Shown here: piece after piece, positions 26,629 through 40,378 of the stretch
Position numbering within the stretch: the stretch's first letter is position 1
Layout of the letters: every line of letters begins with the position of its first letter
DNA from: Thermoflexus sp.
GTDB taxonomy: Bacteria > Chloroflexota > Anaerolineae > Aggregatilineales > Aggregatilineaceae
Direction: 5' to 3'
Length of the DNA: 64,000 nucleotides
NCBI GenBank assembly: GCA_020724465.1
Contig: DYGX01000018.1
Location: forward strand, 1 to 64,000
Position numbers and translations under genes: made by a program
Notes under the pieces: model-generated
The model's database searches: none
The model's input: only the letters and a program-made list of their open reading frames with translations
What the model was told of the DNA's origin: nothing

Positions 26629-26859
26629 TTACTGGATCAGGAGTTGCAGGATCGCGTTTCCCAGAAAGGCGACTGCCAGCCCAACAGTAATCTGGAAAAG
26701 CGTTTTCTGCAGGCCCCGGCGCGTCTTGGTGATGCCCATGCTGTCGCCGCCACCCAGAAGGCTGCCCAGCCCCTGGCCCTGCGCCTGCAAGATGATGACG
26801 ATGATCAGGGCGATTGAGGTGAGAATCTGGATGAACTGCAGGGCGTCTTGAACTTCCAT
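26629..26859 (-). CDS. secG: Preprotein translocase subunit SecG
   Basis: The 76-residue protein has two membrane helices (about 8-27 and 54-74) separated by the conserved SecG loop GQGLGSLLGGGDSMGITKTRRGLQK. SecG assists SecYEG during protein export. Length and loop are typical. It has its own good promoter 40 bases upstream and may be co-transcribed with the binding-protein gene 124 bases downstream. Confidence 0.95.
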   Translation of the reverse strand: MEVQDALQFIQILTSIALIIVIILQAQGQGLGSLLGGGDSMGITKTRRGLQKTLFQITVGLAVAFLGNAILQLLIQ

Positions 26860-26895
26860 TGGTTTGATCTGTCTCCTCGGTAGTCAGGCGGGGCG

Positions 26896-26923
26896 ATTAT
26901 AGCACGGCGGGGCAGACTCGCAA
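26896..26923 (-). promoter_or_regulatory. secG promoter
   Basis: Minus-strand TTGCGA, 16 bases, then TATAAT with an extended TGC immediately before the -10. It lies about 40 bases before the secG start. Confidence 0.75.
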
Positions 26924-26981
26924 GGGGGTGTTTGGCTCGGCTGCGCAACGCATCATCCCCAAAAATCGCGGCGCGAAAACG

Positions 26982-27009
26982 TTGACATTCCGCCGTTTCG
27001 TGCTATACT
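26982..27009 (+). promoter_or_regulatory. rpoB promoter
   Basis: Perfect TTGACA at 26982-26987, 16-base spacer and TATACT at 27004-27009 preceded by TGC. This is the best promoter in the window and predicts a leader of about 150 bases. Confidence 0.85.
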
Positions 27010-27166
27010 TACCTTTCTTGGACCCCAAACCGGTATGTCTAGACGAACAACTCAACCCCATGCATGCAGTCCGTCTCGCACTCTAGAGGAGACTCGAATT
27101 CTCCGCTATCCCCTTTGGTCTGCACCGAAGTCTCTGTTGGCGGTTGTATCTTTTGAGGAGTGGTGA

Positions 27167-31084
<3,918 letters not shown>

Positions 31085-31111
31085 TCCCTCAGTTTGCATG
31101 ACACAATCCGA

Positions 31112-31143
31112 CGAGCAGCCTGCCGTGGCTGCTCGTTTTTTTT
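31112..31143 (+). terminator. rpoB terminator
   Basis: A 9-bp perfect stem CGAGCAGCC/GGCTGCTCG with a 6-base loop is followed by eight T residues. It separates rpoB from everything downstream. Confidence 0.93.
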
Positions 31144-31206
31144 CGGGCTGCTGTGCGCCGGTGGCATGCTGTGGGGCGAGCGTAGAAGCGCCGTCAGCCG
31201 CCCGCG

Positions 31207-31235
31207 TTGTACGCGGTTGGGAACGGTTGTAGAAT
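31207..31235 (+). promoter_or_regulatory. Promoter of the Ig-repeat lipoprotein gene
   Basis: TTGTAC at 31207-31212, exactly 17 bases, then TAGAAT at 31230-31235, about 74 bases before the start codon. Confidence 0.6.
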
Positions 31236-31308
31236 GAGCGCATAGCCACTCAGAATGCGATTATCGGGCCTGTAACCGGTGGCGACAGATCAACGTGGAA
31301 GGCAGCCA

Positions 31309-34300
31309 ATGAGAATTTACGCGCGCGCTAGACTGACCCGGTTGGGGCTAGCCGTCGCCATGCTGGTTCTGGCGGCGCTTGCCTGTAGTATTGGGGGTGG
31401 CGATAACGAGCGCTCCGACGCCACGCCGACGCTCGCTCCATCGATCTCGCCCACGACGACCGACAGCGCCGTCGGAATGCTTGCCAGCCCGACGGCGTTC
31501 GCCACATGGACGCCGTTGCCCTTCGCCACGGCCACGCCCTTCGTGCTGGCGCCACGAGTCAATACGCCGCTGCCCACATGGACGCCTTTCATTCCACCGC
31601 CCACGCCGCTGCCCTATGATGTGCGTATCACCTATCCGGTGGACGGCAGCCAGATCGCCGGGTACGTAACGGTAACCGGCAGCGCCAGCCACCCGCGTTT
31701 TCTCCAGTACGCGCTGGAGTGGGGGCCGGAGCCGAACCCCGGCAACCTGTGGTATCCGATCACGGCGCCCCGTGCGGTGCCCGTCCTGAACGGCATTCTG
31801 GGAGCATGGAACACAACCAGTGTCGTCGATGGCACGTACCGTTTGCGGTTGCATGTCTGGCTTTCGGACGGCACCGACACCGCGTTTGTCGTCGGCGCGA
31901 TTCGCATCTCGAACGCGCAGCCGACTGCCGTCCCGACGGCGACCCCGACGCAGCGTCCCAACCAGATCCCGCTGATCAACCCCGTGCCGGGCCAGCAGAT
32001 TGAGGCTGGCCAGACGGTGCGCATTCCGATCACGGCGTTCGACCCGGACGGTGACCCCCTGCTGACGTTCGCGTCGTCGAATAACCCGGCGGTGGCCGTT
32101 GCCGAGGTGATCAGCCCGTCCGAGATCAGCGTGCGCGGTGTGACGGCGGGGTCGGCGGTGGTGACGGTCAGCGTGAACGATAACCGCGGCGGCGCGTCGA
32201 GCGCGGCCTTTGCGGTAACCGTCACCGGACAGAACCGCGCCCCGGCGATCAGCCCGATCGTCAACCAGACCATCGAGGTTGGGCAGACGGTCGACATCGC
32301 AGTGCAGGTGTCGGACCCGGACGGCGATACGATCACGTTGAGCGCGGTGTCCAGCAACGATGCTGTGGTGAGCGCATCCGCGCCCAACGCCAGCACGGTG
32401 CGCATCGTGGGGCGCGCGGAAGGTAACGCATCCGTGACGGTCACGGCCAATGACGGACGGGGTGGGGTGATCAGCACCGTCTTCCTGGTCACTGTCGGTT
32501 CGGCGAACCGTCCGCCGGTGGTCGATCCGGTGGGGCCGCAGGTGCTGGTTCCCGGCGAGACGCGCGACGTGGCGTATAACGCGTCCGATCCGGACGGCGA
32601 CACGCTAACGGCCAGCGCGGTGTCGAATAACCCCGGCGCTGTCAGCGCCAGCGTGCCCGCGCCCGGCACGATCCGGTTGGTTGCCGTGCAACCCGGCGTT
32701 GCCACGATCACGCTAACCGTTCAGGATAACCGGACGGCTCCGGTCAGCGTGCAGTTCGAAGTCGCCGTTCAGCAGCAGAACCGTCCGCCGTCGGTCGAAC
32801 CGATCGGGTCGCAGTCCATGACCGTGGGCGCGACGCTCAACGTGCCCTACAGCGCCAGCGACCCGGATGGGGACACGCTAACGGCTGTCGCGCAGTCCAG
32901 CGACCCCGGCGTGGTGAGCGCGCAAATCGCCAACGCCGGGACGATCGCGCTGAGCGCACATCAAGCGGGAACCGCGACGGTCACGCTCAGCGTTGAGGAC
33001 GGGCACAACCCGGCGGTGAGCGTCGCCTTCCTGGTGAACGTGGGCGCGGCGAATGCACCCCCATCGGTTGCACCGATCGGAGATCAGACGCTGACGGTGG
33101 GCGACACCGTCGACATCCCTTACGCGGCGACCGACCCCGACGGCGACCCTCTGACTGCCGAAGCGCTGACCGATAATCCGGCTGTGGCGAGCGTCGAAAT
33201 TCCGGCAGCGGGCACGCTGCGCATTGTCGCTAACGGCGCGGGGCAGGCGTCGATCACGCTGGCAGTGTCGGACGGCACCAACGACGCCGTGCTGACTAGT
33301 TTTGTTGTCACAGTCGCTGCTGCCAACCAGCCTCCGGCCGCCCAGCCGCCGGGCGAGCAGCGTCTTTCGGTTGGCGAGTCGATCCGCGTTCCCATTGGCG
33401 CCACCGATCCGGACGGCGATTCGCTGACGCTCGACGTGGCATCCGACAACCCGTCGGTCGCCAGCGCGCAGGCCGAGCAAATGGATGCCGTGATCACCGG
33501 GAACGCAGCCGGGACGGCGACGATTATCGCGGATGTCAGCGACGGGCGCGGGGGTGTCAGCACGGTCACGTTCCTGGTGATCGTCGAGGGCCAGAACAGC
33601 GCGCCTGTGATCCAGCCGGTGCCCGAGCAGGCGCTGGCGGTAGGCGAGACGATTCAGGTGCCGCTGAGCATCACCGATGCCGACGGCGATCCGATTGTCC
33701 TGACCGCCATCGCGCAGGATCAGGGCGTGGCGACGGCGCAGGCGGTCGGCGCGGACACGGTCGTGCTGCAAGGGATCGGGGAAGGGGTGACGGTGGTCGA
33801 TCTGACTGCGGATGACGCACGGGGTGGCGTGACGCTATCCAGCTTCTCCGTGACGGTGACAGCCGCCGGCCCGTCTTTCGACCTCAACGCGTACCCCGTG
33901 GTCCCCCAGCTCACCGAGCGAAGTGTGGCGATGCTGCGGCAGGTGTACGACAGCGGTGCACTCAATTTCGGAAACCGGGCGGGGGCCTTCAGCAAGGTGG
34001 GCGACGAGTCCGTCGCCAGCGATGCCTTTCTAGCGCCGTTCGCCGGGGACCAGTACAACCTTGGCAGCTTCACGTCGCTGCAAGGGCTGGTCGACGTCTA
34101 CCGCGCGACTCCGGTCCATGGCGATGATCCATCCGTGAACAGCTTTAACGTGAACAGCGTGGCCGCTGAAGCAGGTTTTGCGATCGATTCACTCTGGCTG
34201 CCGCCCGCGCCGGGCGCGCCTTGCGATGGTCCGGCGTCCGCGACGGCGCTCGGCTGCGAGTTCGCCGCTACCCGGCCCAGCATCGCCCTGATCAGCTTCG

Positions 34301-34668
34301 GTGCGGAGAACGTCGCGTTCATGAATCCGGACCAGTTCCGCAGCGAGTTGCAGGTCCTGGTGATGGACAGCCTCAGCCAGTATGGAGTCATCCCGGTGCT
34401 GGCGACCATCCCGGCGGGCGGCGGGTACACCACCGAACAGCTCGCCGAGTACAATCGCGCGATTGTCGAGGTTGCCACGCAGGCGGACGTGCCGCTGTGG
34501 AATCTGTGGCGGGCGATGCACGAGCGCGGAATCGGCGATCCGTTCAGTGTGGCCCCTGAGGGCGCGGGGGTCTTGACGGACACGGGGCTGAGCTACGGCT
34601 ACAACGTGCGCAACCTCACCGCGCTGCAGACGCTCGCGGCAGTGCGCGAGGCCGTCGGGCTCCAGTAG
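31309..34668 (+). CDS. Large lipoprotein with seven Ig-like repeats and SGNH-like C-terminal domain
   Basis: The 1119-residue protein begins with a lipoprotein signal ending L-A-A-L-A-C26. A Thr/Pro-rich spacer follows, then an Ig-like domain (about 95-205, DVRITYPVDGSQIAGYVTVTG). Seven repeats of about 91 residues (218-853) each contain a DPDGD or DADGD calcium-like motif and GxxSVTVxVxDxRGG. The C-terminal 260 residues resemble an SGNH/GDSL fold (FSKVGDESVASDAF, ISFGAENVAF, IPVLATIPAGG), but block I lacks a clean GDS serine context and the last Asp-His block is not clear, so activity is doubtful. It is lipid-anchored outside the cell. GGAAGG precedes the ATG at 31309. Monocistronic, with its own promoter and terminator. 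Confidence 0.85.
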   Translation: MRIYARARLTRLGLAVAMLVLAALACSIGGGDNERSDATPTLAPSISPTTTDSAVGMLASPTAFATWTPLPFATATPFVLAPRVNTPLPTWTPFIPPPTPLPYDVRITYPVDGSQIAGYVTVTGSASHPRFLQYALEWGPEPNPGNLWYPITAPRAVPVLNGILGAWNTTSVVDGTYRLRLHVWLSDGTDTAFVVGAIRISNAQPTAVPTATPTQRPNQIPLINPVPGQQIEAGQTVRIPITAFDPDGDPLLTFASSNNPAVAVAEVISPSEISVRGVTAGSAVVTVSVNDNRGGASSAAFAVTVTGQNRAPAISPIVNQTIEVGQTVDIAVQVSDPDGDTITLSAVSSNDAVVSASAPNASTVRIVGRAEGNASVTVTANDGRGGVISTVFLVTVGSANRPPVVDPVGPQVLVPGETRDVAYNASDPDGDTLTASAVSNNPGAVSASVPAPGTIRLVAVQPGVATITLTVQDNRTAPVSVQFEVAVQQQNRPPSVEPIGSQSMTVGATLNVPYSASDPDGDTLTAVAQSSDPGVVSAQIANAGTIALSAHQAGTATVTLSVEDGHNPAVSVAFLVNVGAANAPPSVAPIGDQTLTVGDTVDIPYAATDPDGDPLTAEALTDNPAVASVEIPAAGTLRIVANGAGQASITLAVSDGTNDAVLTSFVVTVAAANQPPAAQPPGEQRLSVGESIRVPIGATDPDGDSLTLDVASDNPSVASAQAEQMDAVITGNAAGTATIIADVSDGRGGVSTVTFLVIVEGQNSAPVIQPVPEQALAVGETIQVPLSITDADGDPIVLTAIAQDQGVATAQAVGADTVVLQGIGEGVTVVDLTADDARGGVTLSSFSVTVTAAGPSFDLNAYPVVPQLTERSVAMLRQVYDSGALNFGNRAGAFSKVGDESVASDAFLAPFAGDQYNLGSFTSLQGLVDVYRATPVHGDDPSVNSFNVNSVAAEAGFAIDSLWLPPAPGAPCDGPASATALGCEFAATRPSIALISFGAENVAFMNPDQFRSELQVLVMDSLSQYGVIPVLATIPAGGGYTTEQLAEYNRAIVEVATQADVPLWNLWRAMHERGIGDPFSVAPEGAGVLTDTGLSYGYNVRNLTALQTLAAVREAVGLQ
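31960..33867 (+). repeat. Seven tandem Ig-like coding repeats
   Basis: Seven consecutive units of about 270 bases each encode a domain starting N-x-x-P and holding DPDGD (unit 7: DADGD). The units differ at many positions, so they are old duplications and not a recent expansion. Confidence 0.9.
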
Positions 34669-34687
34669 TTCCCATGCCCGCAGGCGC

Positions 34688-34712
34688 AACGGCCCCCAGA
34701 ACGGGGGCCGTT
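34688..34712 (+). terminator. Terminator after the Ig-repeat lipoprotein
   Basis: Perfect 10-bp stem AACGGCCCCC/GGGGGCCGTT with a 5-base loop, followed by CTGCTTT. It also marks the end of the converging gene at 34718. Confidence 0.8.
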
Positions 34713-34717
34713 CTGCT

Positions 34718-35386
34718 TTACCGGGCGTCGCCGGGCAGTGAATCGGGCGGCTGAAGTGGGTCGGCCTCGGCAGCGTTGGGCGACACAGCGGGCATCGACT
34801 GCTGCGTTCTGTCGAACTCGTTGGTATGCTCGGTCCAGCTTGGGAGCAAGCGCCAGTAGTCGGGACCTTCGGTGTGATGGCGCGGGCGAAGCCCTGTGCT
34901 GCGGTCTCGCAGGCTGGAGAGGTCCGTGACCCGGCCATGCGCTGACTGGCGGAAGTAGTAGAGGCGAAAGAGGTGAATGCCATCAGTCAGGGCGAAGGCG
35001 GGGGTATACTCCTGCTGGCGGACGTAGGCGCCGCTGCGCTGGATCAGCGCCAGGTCGAGATAGGCCGCGTCGAGGGCCAGTGTTTCGGTGGGGAACACGA
35101 AGCACGAGCACTCGTTGTTTTCCAGCAGGTCGTAGGGGCTGCGATAGACCGGCAGCACCCGGCCCAGCGGCACCACCGGGAGATGGCGGCTGAGCAGCGA
35201 TCCGGGCACCAGCGCAACTTCGCTGTGCCCGACATGCCGCCAGACGCGCGCCTTCTCGTAACCGCGCGTTCCGGCATCGGAGACTTCGTAGAGGCGGCCA
35301 TCCGCCCAGAACAACGCCCCTTTGGGCAGGCGCTGCGTCCGGACTTCTGGCAGCCCGGCAAGATAGGCTGCGGTGCGCGAATCCAT
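34718..35386 (-). CDS. Hypothetical protein
   Basis: I do not recognise this 222-residue protein. It has no signal peptide or membrane helix. The middle (60-175) is rich in Tyr, Arg and Leu and contains LLENNECSCFVFPTETLALDAAYLDL and TDGIHLFRLYYFRQSAHGRV, suggesting a compact alpha/beta domain. The last 45 residues are polar and Pro-rich, probably disordered. The ATG at 35386 is preferred because GGGGGA lies 8 bases upstream; an earlier ATG at 35437 has none. It is a single gene converging on the lipoprotein gene and diverging from the next lipoprotein. Confidence 0.65.
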   Translation of the reverse strand: MDSRTAAYLAGLPEVRTQRLPKGALFWADGRLYEVSDAGTRGYEKARVWRHVGHSEVALVPGSLLSRHLPVVPLGRVLPVYRSPYDLLENNECSCFVFPTETLALDAAYLDLALIQRSGAYVRQQEYTPAFALTDGIHLFRLYYFRQSAHGRVTDLSSLRDRSTGLRPRHHTEGPDYWRLLPSWTEHTNEFDRTQQSMPAVSPNAAEADPLQPPDSLPGDAR

Positions 35387-35584
35387 CGCGGCGTTTCCCC
35401 CTTTTGCTTGATCAAAACGCCCCGTGTTGATTACCATTGGTGTGTGCGGCTGCCCGCCGGCGCACCGGTTATCAGGATGCGGTGGTGAGGACAGTCATCT
35501 GTTAATGAAAACCGGATTTTGCAGATTTGGTTACGCGTGGGCCGCGCAGCGATGGCGCGATCCACTCACAGCGGGGCGACCTCT

Positions 35585-37207
35585 ATGAACCGGGCGAGAC
35601 GTTATCTGGCTTGGCTGGTGATGCTGGCAGCTTTGCTGGCGGCATGCCAGGATCAACCGGGATCGGGCGGGCGGCTCAACATCACCGTCTATGCGGACGG
35701 CTCGAGCCGCGTCTACACCTATGACGATCCCGTTTCCGTGGGCCAATTCTTGCAGGCGATCGATGTGACGCTCAACCCGCTCGACGAGGTGAATCCGCCG
35801 CTCTATACCCAACTGCGCGATGGGCTGCGCATCACCATCACCCGTGTGGAAGAGCGCCAGGAATGCGCGCGCGAGCCGATCCCGTTCCAGCGGCAACTGG
35901 TCCCATCCGAGCGCCTGCGGCCCGACGAACAGCAGATCGGCCAGACAGGAGAGGTCGGCGAGCTGGAAGTCTGCTACCTGGTGACGACAAAGGACGGCGT
36001 GGAAGTCAGCCGGAACCTGAGCAGCCGCGTTCCGATCCGCCCCGCACGTGACGAGATCGTGTACGTTGGTGTGGAGCCGTCCGAAACGGCGATCAGCGTC
36101 GAGGGCACGCTAGCCTACATTTCGGGCGATCAACCTTGGATTATTGAGGGGAACACCTCGCGGCGGCGCCCTGCAGCCGAGATCAGCGGGCTGGACAGGC
36201 GCGTGTTCGATCTATCGCCCGATGGCCGCCAGCTTCTTTTCACGCGTGCCACCGCCGACACCAGCGACCCAGATTTCTCCAACGAGCTGTGGGCGGTGCT
36301 GGATACCCGGGCGCGGGTGCCCCAGGCGGTGCAGTTGTTTCCCAACGATGTCCTTTCGGCGCATTGGGTTCCGGGGCGGCCCAACACGCTCAGCTACTCG
36401 ACGGCAGTCCCCTCGACCGACCAGATCGGCTGGCGGGCGTACAACGATCTGTTCGTCGTCGAGCTGGATCCCGCGACGGGCGAGGCAATCTCCGACAGCC
36501 TGGAGCAGGTGATCGAACAGAACGCGCTCGGCGCATACGCCTATTGGGGACGGCGGTTCCTGTGGTCTCCGGCAGGGGACCGGCTGGCCTGGGCGAATGC
36601 GAACAGCATCGGCACGGTAGACCTGGAGACCGGCGAGTTTGTGCCGCTGCTCTCCTTCGCCGCGTATTCGACGCTGCTGCCGCTGGTGTGGGTGCCCACG
36701 CTTTCATGGTCGGATGACGGTTACCTCGTGACGATCGCGCATGGGGCGCCCTATGGTACCGAGTCGCCCGAAGACAGCATTGTGTTTGATACCGCCGTCA
36801 TTGACGTCGAGAATAGCCTGGTGATTGCGGAGTTTCGGGCCAGGACCGGAATCTGGAGCAGCCCGACCTATTCGCCGTTGGTCGAGGGACCGAACGGCCA
36901 GTCTGAGCGCTATATCGCGTTCTTCCAGGCGCGCGAGCCGCTCAACTCACTCGGCTCAACCTATGACCTGTGGGTGGCGGATAGTGACGGGAGCAACGCA
37001 CGCCGCGTCTTCCCCGCCCCCGGCGATCCCGGCCAGGGGTTCCGCTCGCCCGACCCGGAAGACGGCATCGCATGGAGTCCAAGCGGGCGGCATCTGGCGT
37101 TCATCTACCAGCGGAATCTGTGGGTCTACGACCTCGAATCGGGCGTCGCCTATCCGATCACGAGTGATGGGCAGGCGTCGCGTCCGCGCTGGTCGGGTGC
37201 GCCATGA
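35585..37207 (+). CDS. Lipoprotein with G5-like domain and WD40-like propeller
   Basis: This 540-residue lipoprotein has a signal ending L-L-A-A-C21. Residues 28-75 resemble the DUF348 ubiquitin-like fold that precedes G5 domains (NITVYADGSSRVYTYDDPVSVGQFL), and 80-165 resemble a G5 domain. Residues 190-540 form a TolB/WD40-like beta propeller (DLSPDGRQLLFTRA, RFLWSPAGDRLAWA, IAWSPSGRHLAFIY). G5 domains often bind cell-wall amino sugars. The gene ends 4 bases inside the next, so it is made together with the glycosidase-ligase fusion and may hold or sense the glycan that protein handles (inference). The first start in frame (35519) would add 22 polar residues before the signal and is rejected. 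Confidence 0.75.
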   Translation: MNRARRYLAWLVMLAALLAACQDQPGSGGRLNITVYADGSSRVYTYDDPVSVGQFLQAIDVTLNPLDEVNPPLYTQLRDGLRITITRVEERQECAREPIPFQRQLVPSERLRPDEQQIGQTGEVGELEVCYLVTTKDGVEVSRNLSSRVPIRPARDEIVYVGVEPSETAISVEGTLAYISGDQPWIIEGNTSRRRPAAEISGLDRRVFDLSPDGRQLLFTRATADTSDPDFSNELWAVLDTRARVPQAVQLFPNDVLSAHWVPGRPNTLSYSTAVPSTDQIGWRAYNDLFVVELDPATGEAISDSLEQVIEQNALGAYAYWGRRFLWSPAGDRLAWANANSIGTVDLETGEFVPLLSFAAYSTLLPLVWVPTLSWSDDGYLVTIAHGAPYGTESPEDSIVFDTAVIDVENSLVIAEFRARTGIWSSPTYSPLVEGPNGQSERYIAFFQAREPLNSLGSTYDLWVADSDGSNARRVFPAPGDPGQGFRSPDPEDGIAWSPSGRHLAFIYQRNLWVYDLESGVAYPITSDGQASRPRWSGAP

Positions 37208-40200
37208 GCCGGGGTTGGTTGGTCTTCTGGGCCGGGCTGATCCTGGCGCTGGGGAGTGCGGTCGGCGGCTTGGTCACGCTCAACCAGCGCGCCGGGCTGC
37301 TGCGTGGCTGGGAAGACGCGACCGCGACACTCGATCTGCCCTTGCGCGTGCCGCTTGCCGGCGTGAACGTGGAGCTGACACAGTACGATGATCCGACGCT
37401 GGAGCGCGAGCTGGATCGCATTGCAGCAGCCGGGTTCCATTGGGTGCGCCAGCCGGTGCTGTGGGAGCGGATTGAACCGGAACGCGGTGTCTTCGATTGG
37501 TCGGCCTATGACCGGATTGTTGAGGCTGTCGCGGCGAGGCCCGGCCTGGCGTTGATTGCCGTGCTGGATGGCACGCCGCGTTGGGCGCGGCATACGCTCG
37601 CGCCGGATCATCCCTTCGCGCCGCCCGCCAGCGTGGCGGATTTCGGAGCTTTTGCTGCCGCAGTAGCCGGGCGCTACGCTGACATCATCGACACCTATCA
37701 AATCTGGGACGAGCCGAATCTCAAATCGCACTGGGGCGGCTTGGACCCGCGCCCGGCGCACTATGTCGCCATGCTGCGCGCGGCCTACGACGCGATCCAT
37801 GCCGCTGATCCGCACGCGCAGGTCATCGCGGCGGCGCTGGCGCCGACGGTCGAAACCGGTCCGGATAATCTGTCGGATGTGCTCTATCTGCGGGCGATCT
37901 ACGAGCTGGGCGGGCAGGGTGCATTTGACGCTGCCGCCGGCAAGCCTTACGGATACGACACCGGCCCGTACGACCGCCGCGTGAGCCACAGCGTACTGAA
38001 TTTCTCGCGCCTGATCCTGCTGCGCGAGGAGATGGCCCGGCATGGCGACGGCGCCAAGCCGCTGTGGGGCAGCAACTTCGGCTGGCATCACCTGCCGGAT
38101 GGCTGGACGGGACCCCCGTCGATCTGGGGGCAGGTGAGCGCCGACGAGCGCGCGCGGTACACCCGCGATGCATACCGGCGTGCCGCGCAGGAATGGCCCT
38201 GGGCAGGCGGGCTGATCCTGCAGCATTGGGCGCCGGACGCGCCGCCTGACGATCCGCTGCAGGGGTTCGCGCTGGCTCCGGTGATCGACGAGTGGCTGCG
38301 CGATGGCCCGCTGACCGGGGACCACGGCCTGATCCCCGGTCGCCACCCGGTCCAGAACCCGCACGCGCACTACAGCGAGAACTGGCGCTTCAGCGATCTC
38401 GGCGCCGACGCGGCCATCATCGACCCTGCCGCCGTCACGCCGGAGATGGAGAACCGCATCACGCTGACCTTCGAGGGCACCGATTTCGCGATCGCGGCGC
38501 GGCGGGATGACTACAGCGCGTATCTGTTCATCACCGTCGACGGCCACCCGGCGAACGCGCTGCCGCGCCAGCCTGACGGACAGACGTACATCCTGTTGAC
38601 CTCACCGGACCGCCTGCCGTCGCTGGAGCTGATCGCAGTGGCGCGCGGCCTGCCGGCTGGCCCGCACACGGTCGAGATCGTCCACCGTCCCATTCAGGGG
38701 GACGATCGCTGGCCGATCGCCGGCTATGCGGTTGCGCAGCGTGCCAACACGGGCCGCTTCCGCGCGGCGCTGGCGGTATGCGCAGCGCTGGGCGTGACCG
38801 GTCTGGGGTTGGCGGCAGCGACGGGCCGGCGTCTTCCCTGGCGCGCGGTTCGCTGGCCGTCCGGCGCGACGGTGCGGCACGCGCTGGATTGGATTTTGAG
38901 TCTGCTGGCGTCTGTGCTGGTACTGGTCGGGACGCTGCTGGCCTGGGGCGAGCCGCTGGCAACGCTGCTGCGGCGCGATCCCCCGGCGCTGGCGCTGACG
39001 ATCCTGACGGCCGGAATCGCGTCGCTGTCGCCGGTGGCGCTGATGACTTTTGCGGCGCTGATTGTGCTGTTTGTGCTGATCTACAACCGTCCGCTGCTGG
39101 GCCTGATGCTGGTGATCTTCTGGTCGGCGTTCTTTCTCTCCACGCTCGATCTGCTCATCCGGCTATTCGCGACGGTCGAAGTGTATCTGGTTCTGACGGC
39201 GGGCGCGCTGGCGCTGCGCGCGCTGGTTGGGTGGGCGCGCGCCTACCGTGCTGGGAAGCGCTCTATCGAGTTCCGCCCGCGCCTGACGCTGCTCGACTGG
39301 GTGGCGCTGCTGTGGGTGGCGCTGGGCGTCGTGTCGCTTAGCTGGGCGCGCTTTCGCCCGTTCGCGCTACACGAACTGCGCGTCATCATCCTGGATCCGG
39401 CGCTGTTCTACCTGCTGCTTCGCGTGATGCGGCTGGGGCGGCGCGATCTCGTCTGGCTGGCGGATACGCTGGTATTCAGCGGCGCGGCGATCGCGACGGT
39501 CGGGCTATGGTGGTTTTTTACCGGGGAAGGGGTCGTCGAAACACAGGAAGGCGCGCGGCGGCTGATCAGCATCTACGGCTCGCCCAACGGGGTCGGGCTG
39601 TATCTGGGGCGCTGTCTGCCGTTTGCGCTGGCGTACGTCTTGCTGCCGCTGGGTGGTGTGCGGCGCACGGTTGGAGCGGGAGCGCTGAGCGTGATGCTGG
39701 CTGCGGTTTTGCTCAGCCAGAGCCGCGGCGCAATCCTGCTTGGGATGCCGGCTGCCGTGGTGCTGGTGCTGGTGTTCTGGTACGGGCGCCGCGCGGTGAG
39801 GCCGGTTCTGGTGGCGCTGGGCGTGATGACGGCGATCTTCGTGCCGCTTTCGCTAGCGCTTCCGCGGCTGCGCGATCTGCTTGGCGATACGGCCTTTTTC
39901 CGGCGTCACCTGTGGTACAGCGCGCTGAACCTGATCCGCGAGCATCCCCTCACCGGCGCGGGCCTGGATCAGTTCCTGTACTGGTATCGCAGCCGCTATC
40001 TGCTGCCGGAAGCCTGGGCCGAGCCGAACCTTGCCATTCCGCATAACGTTCTGCTCAACCACTGGGTGAACCTGGGCGTCCTTGGCGTGATTGTGGGGGC
40101 CGGGTTCCAGATCGGCTTCTGGCGAGGACTGTGGCAGGCTCGCCAGCACGTGCAGAGCGATCCCGCGCTGTTTGCGCTGGTGCTTGGGCTGGCCGGCAGC

Positions 40201-40368
40201 ATGGCACACGGGCTGGCGCATGGCTTGGTTGACGTCACCTATTTTTCGATCAATCTGGCGTTCGTGTTCTTCCTCTCATTGGGGATGCTGAACCATCTGC
40301 TGCGTCTGGCGGGGGCGAATCCCGCCAGGTCTGAAAGCGTCGAATCGCAAGAAGGAACAGTTGCGTAG
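37204..40368 (+). CDS. Fusion of a glycoside-hydrolase-like domain with an O-antigen-ligase-type membrane domain
   Basis: This 1054-residue protein starts ATGA over the previous stop. A helix at 5-25 anchors it. Residues 50-385 are a GH39/GH-A-like barrel: the acid/base glutamate is Glu170 in YQIWDEPN, but the nucleophile position in the W-x-T-E-F-G-W motif reads WGSNFGW with Asn291. Residues 395-510 form a beta-sandwich ([27 protein letters not shown]). From about 515 there are 12 or more hydrophobic helices with a Wzy/WaaL-type core ([46 protein letters not shown]). The barrel may bind glycan instead of cutting it, and the ligase part would polymerise or transfer lipid-linked glycan outside the membrane. 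Domain order and function are inferred. Confidence 0.85.
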   Translation: MSRGWLVFWAGLILALGSAVGGLVTLNQRAGLLRGWEDATATLDLPLRVPLAGVNVELTQYDDPTLERELDRIAAAGFHWVRQPVLWERIEPERGVFDWSAYDRIVEAVAARPGLALIAVLDGTPRWARHTLAPDHPFAPPASVADFGAFAAAVAGRYADIIDTYQIWDEPNLKSHWGGLDPRPAHYVAMLRAAYDAIHAADPHAQVIAAALAPTVETGPDNLSDVLYLRAIYELGGQGAFDAAAGKPYGYDTGPYDRRVSHSVLNFSRLILLREEMARHGDGAKPLWGSNFGWHHLPDGWTGPPSIWGQVSADERARYTRDAYRRAAQEWPWAGGLILQHWAPDAPPDDPLQGFALAPVIDEWLRDGPLTGDHGLIPGRHPVQNPHAHYSENWRFSDLGADAAIIDPAAVTPEMENRITLTFEGTDFAIAARRDDYSAYLFITVDGHPANALPRQPDGQTYILLTSPDRLPSLELIAVARGLPAGPHTVEIVHRPIQGDDRWPIAGYAVAQRANTGRFRAALAVCAALGVTGLGLAAATGRRLPWRAVRWPSGATVRHALDWILSLLASVLVLVGTLLAWGEPLATLLRRDPPALALTILTAGIASLSPVALMTFAALIVLFVLIYNRPLLGLMLVIFWSAFFLSTLDLLIRLFATVEVYLVLTAGALALRALVGWARAYRAGKRSIEFRPRLTLLDWVALLWVALGVVSLSWARFRPFALHELRVIILDPALFYLLLRVMRLGRRDLVWLADTLVFSGAAIATVGLWWFFTGEGVVETQEGARRLISIYGSPNGVGLYLGRCLPFALAYVLLPLGGVRRTVGAGALSVMLAAVLLSQSRGAILLGMPAAVVLVLVFWYGRRAVRPVLVALGVMTAIFVPLSLALPRLRDLLGDTAFFRRHLWYSALNLIREHPLTGAGLDQFLYWYRSRYLLPEAWAEPNLAIPHNVLLNHWVNLGVLGVIVGAGFQIGFWRGLWQARQHVQSDPALFALVLGLAGSMAHGLAHGLVDVTYFSINLAFVFFLSLGMLNHLLRLAGANPARSESVESQEGTVA

Positions 40369-40378
40369 GGAGCGTGAG

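Larger units (their letters stand above)
26860..27166. other. Divergent promoter region and rpoB leader
   Basis: The 307-base gap between secG and rpoB holds two divergent promoters (26896-26923 and 26982-27009) and a transcribed rpoB leader of about 150 bases. The leader contains GGAGA-7-TCTCC near 27093, a weak hairpin, and a strong GAGGAG ribosome site before rpoB. I see no tRNA or riboswitch motif in it. Confidence 0.7.

Noticed and set aside
31960-33867. Possible CRISPR-like or satellite repeat
   Set aside because: The periodicity is about 270 bases and in frame, with diverged units; it is a protein-domain repeat.
37204-40368. Frameshift or assembly join producing the glycosidase-ligase fusion
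   Set aside because: The frame is continuous with sensible helices and a structured domain between the two halves, so I treat the fusion as real; it is still listed for checking.
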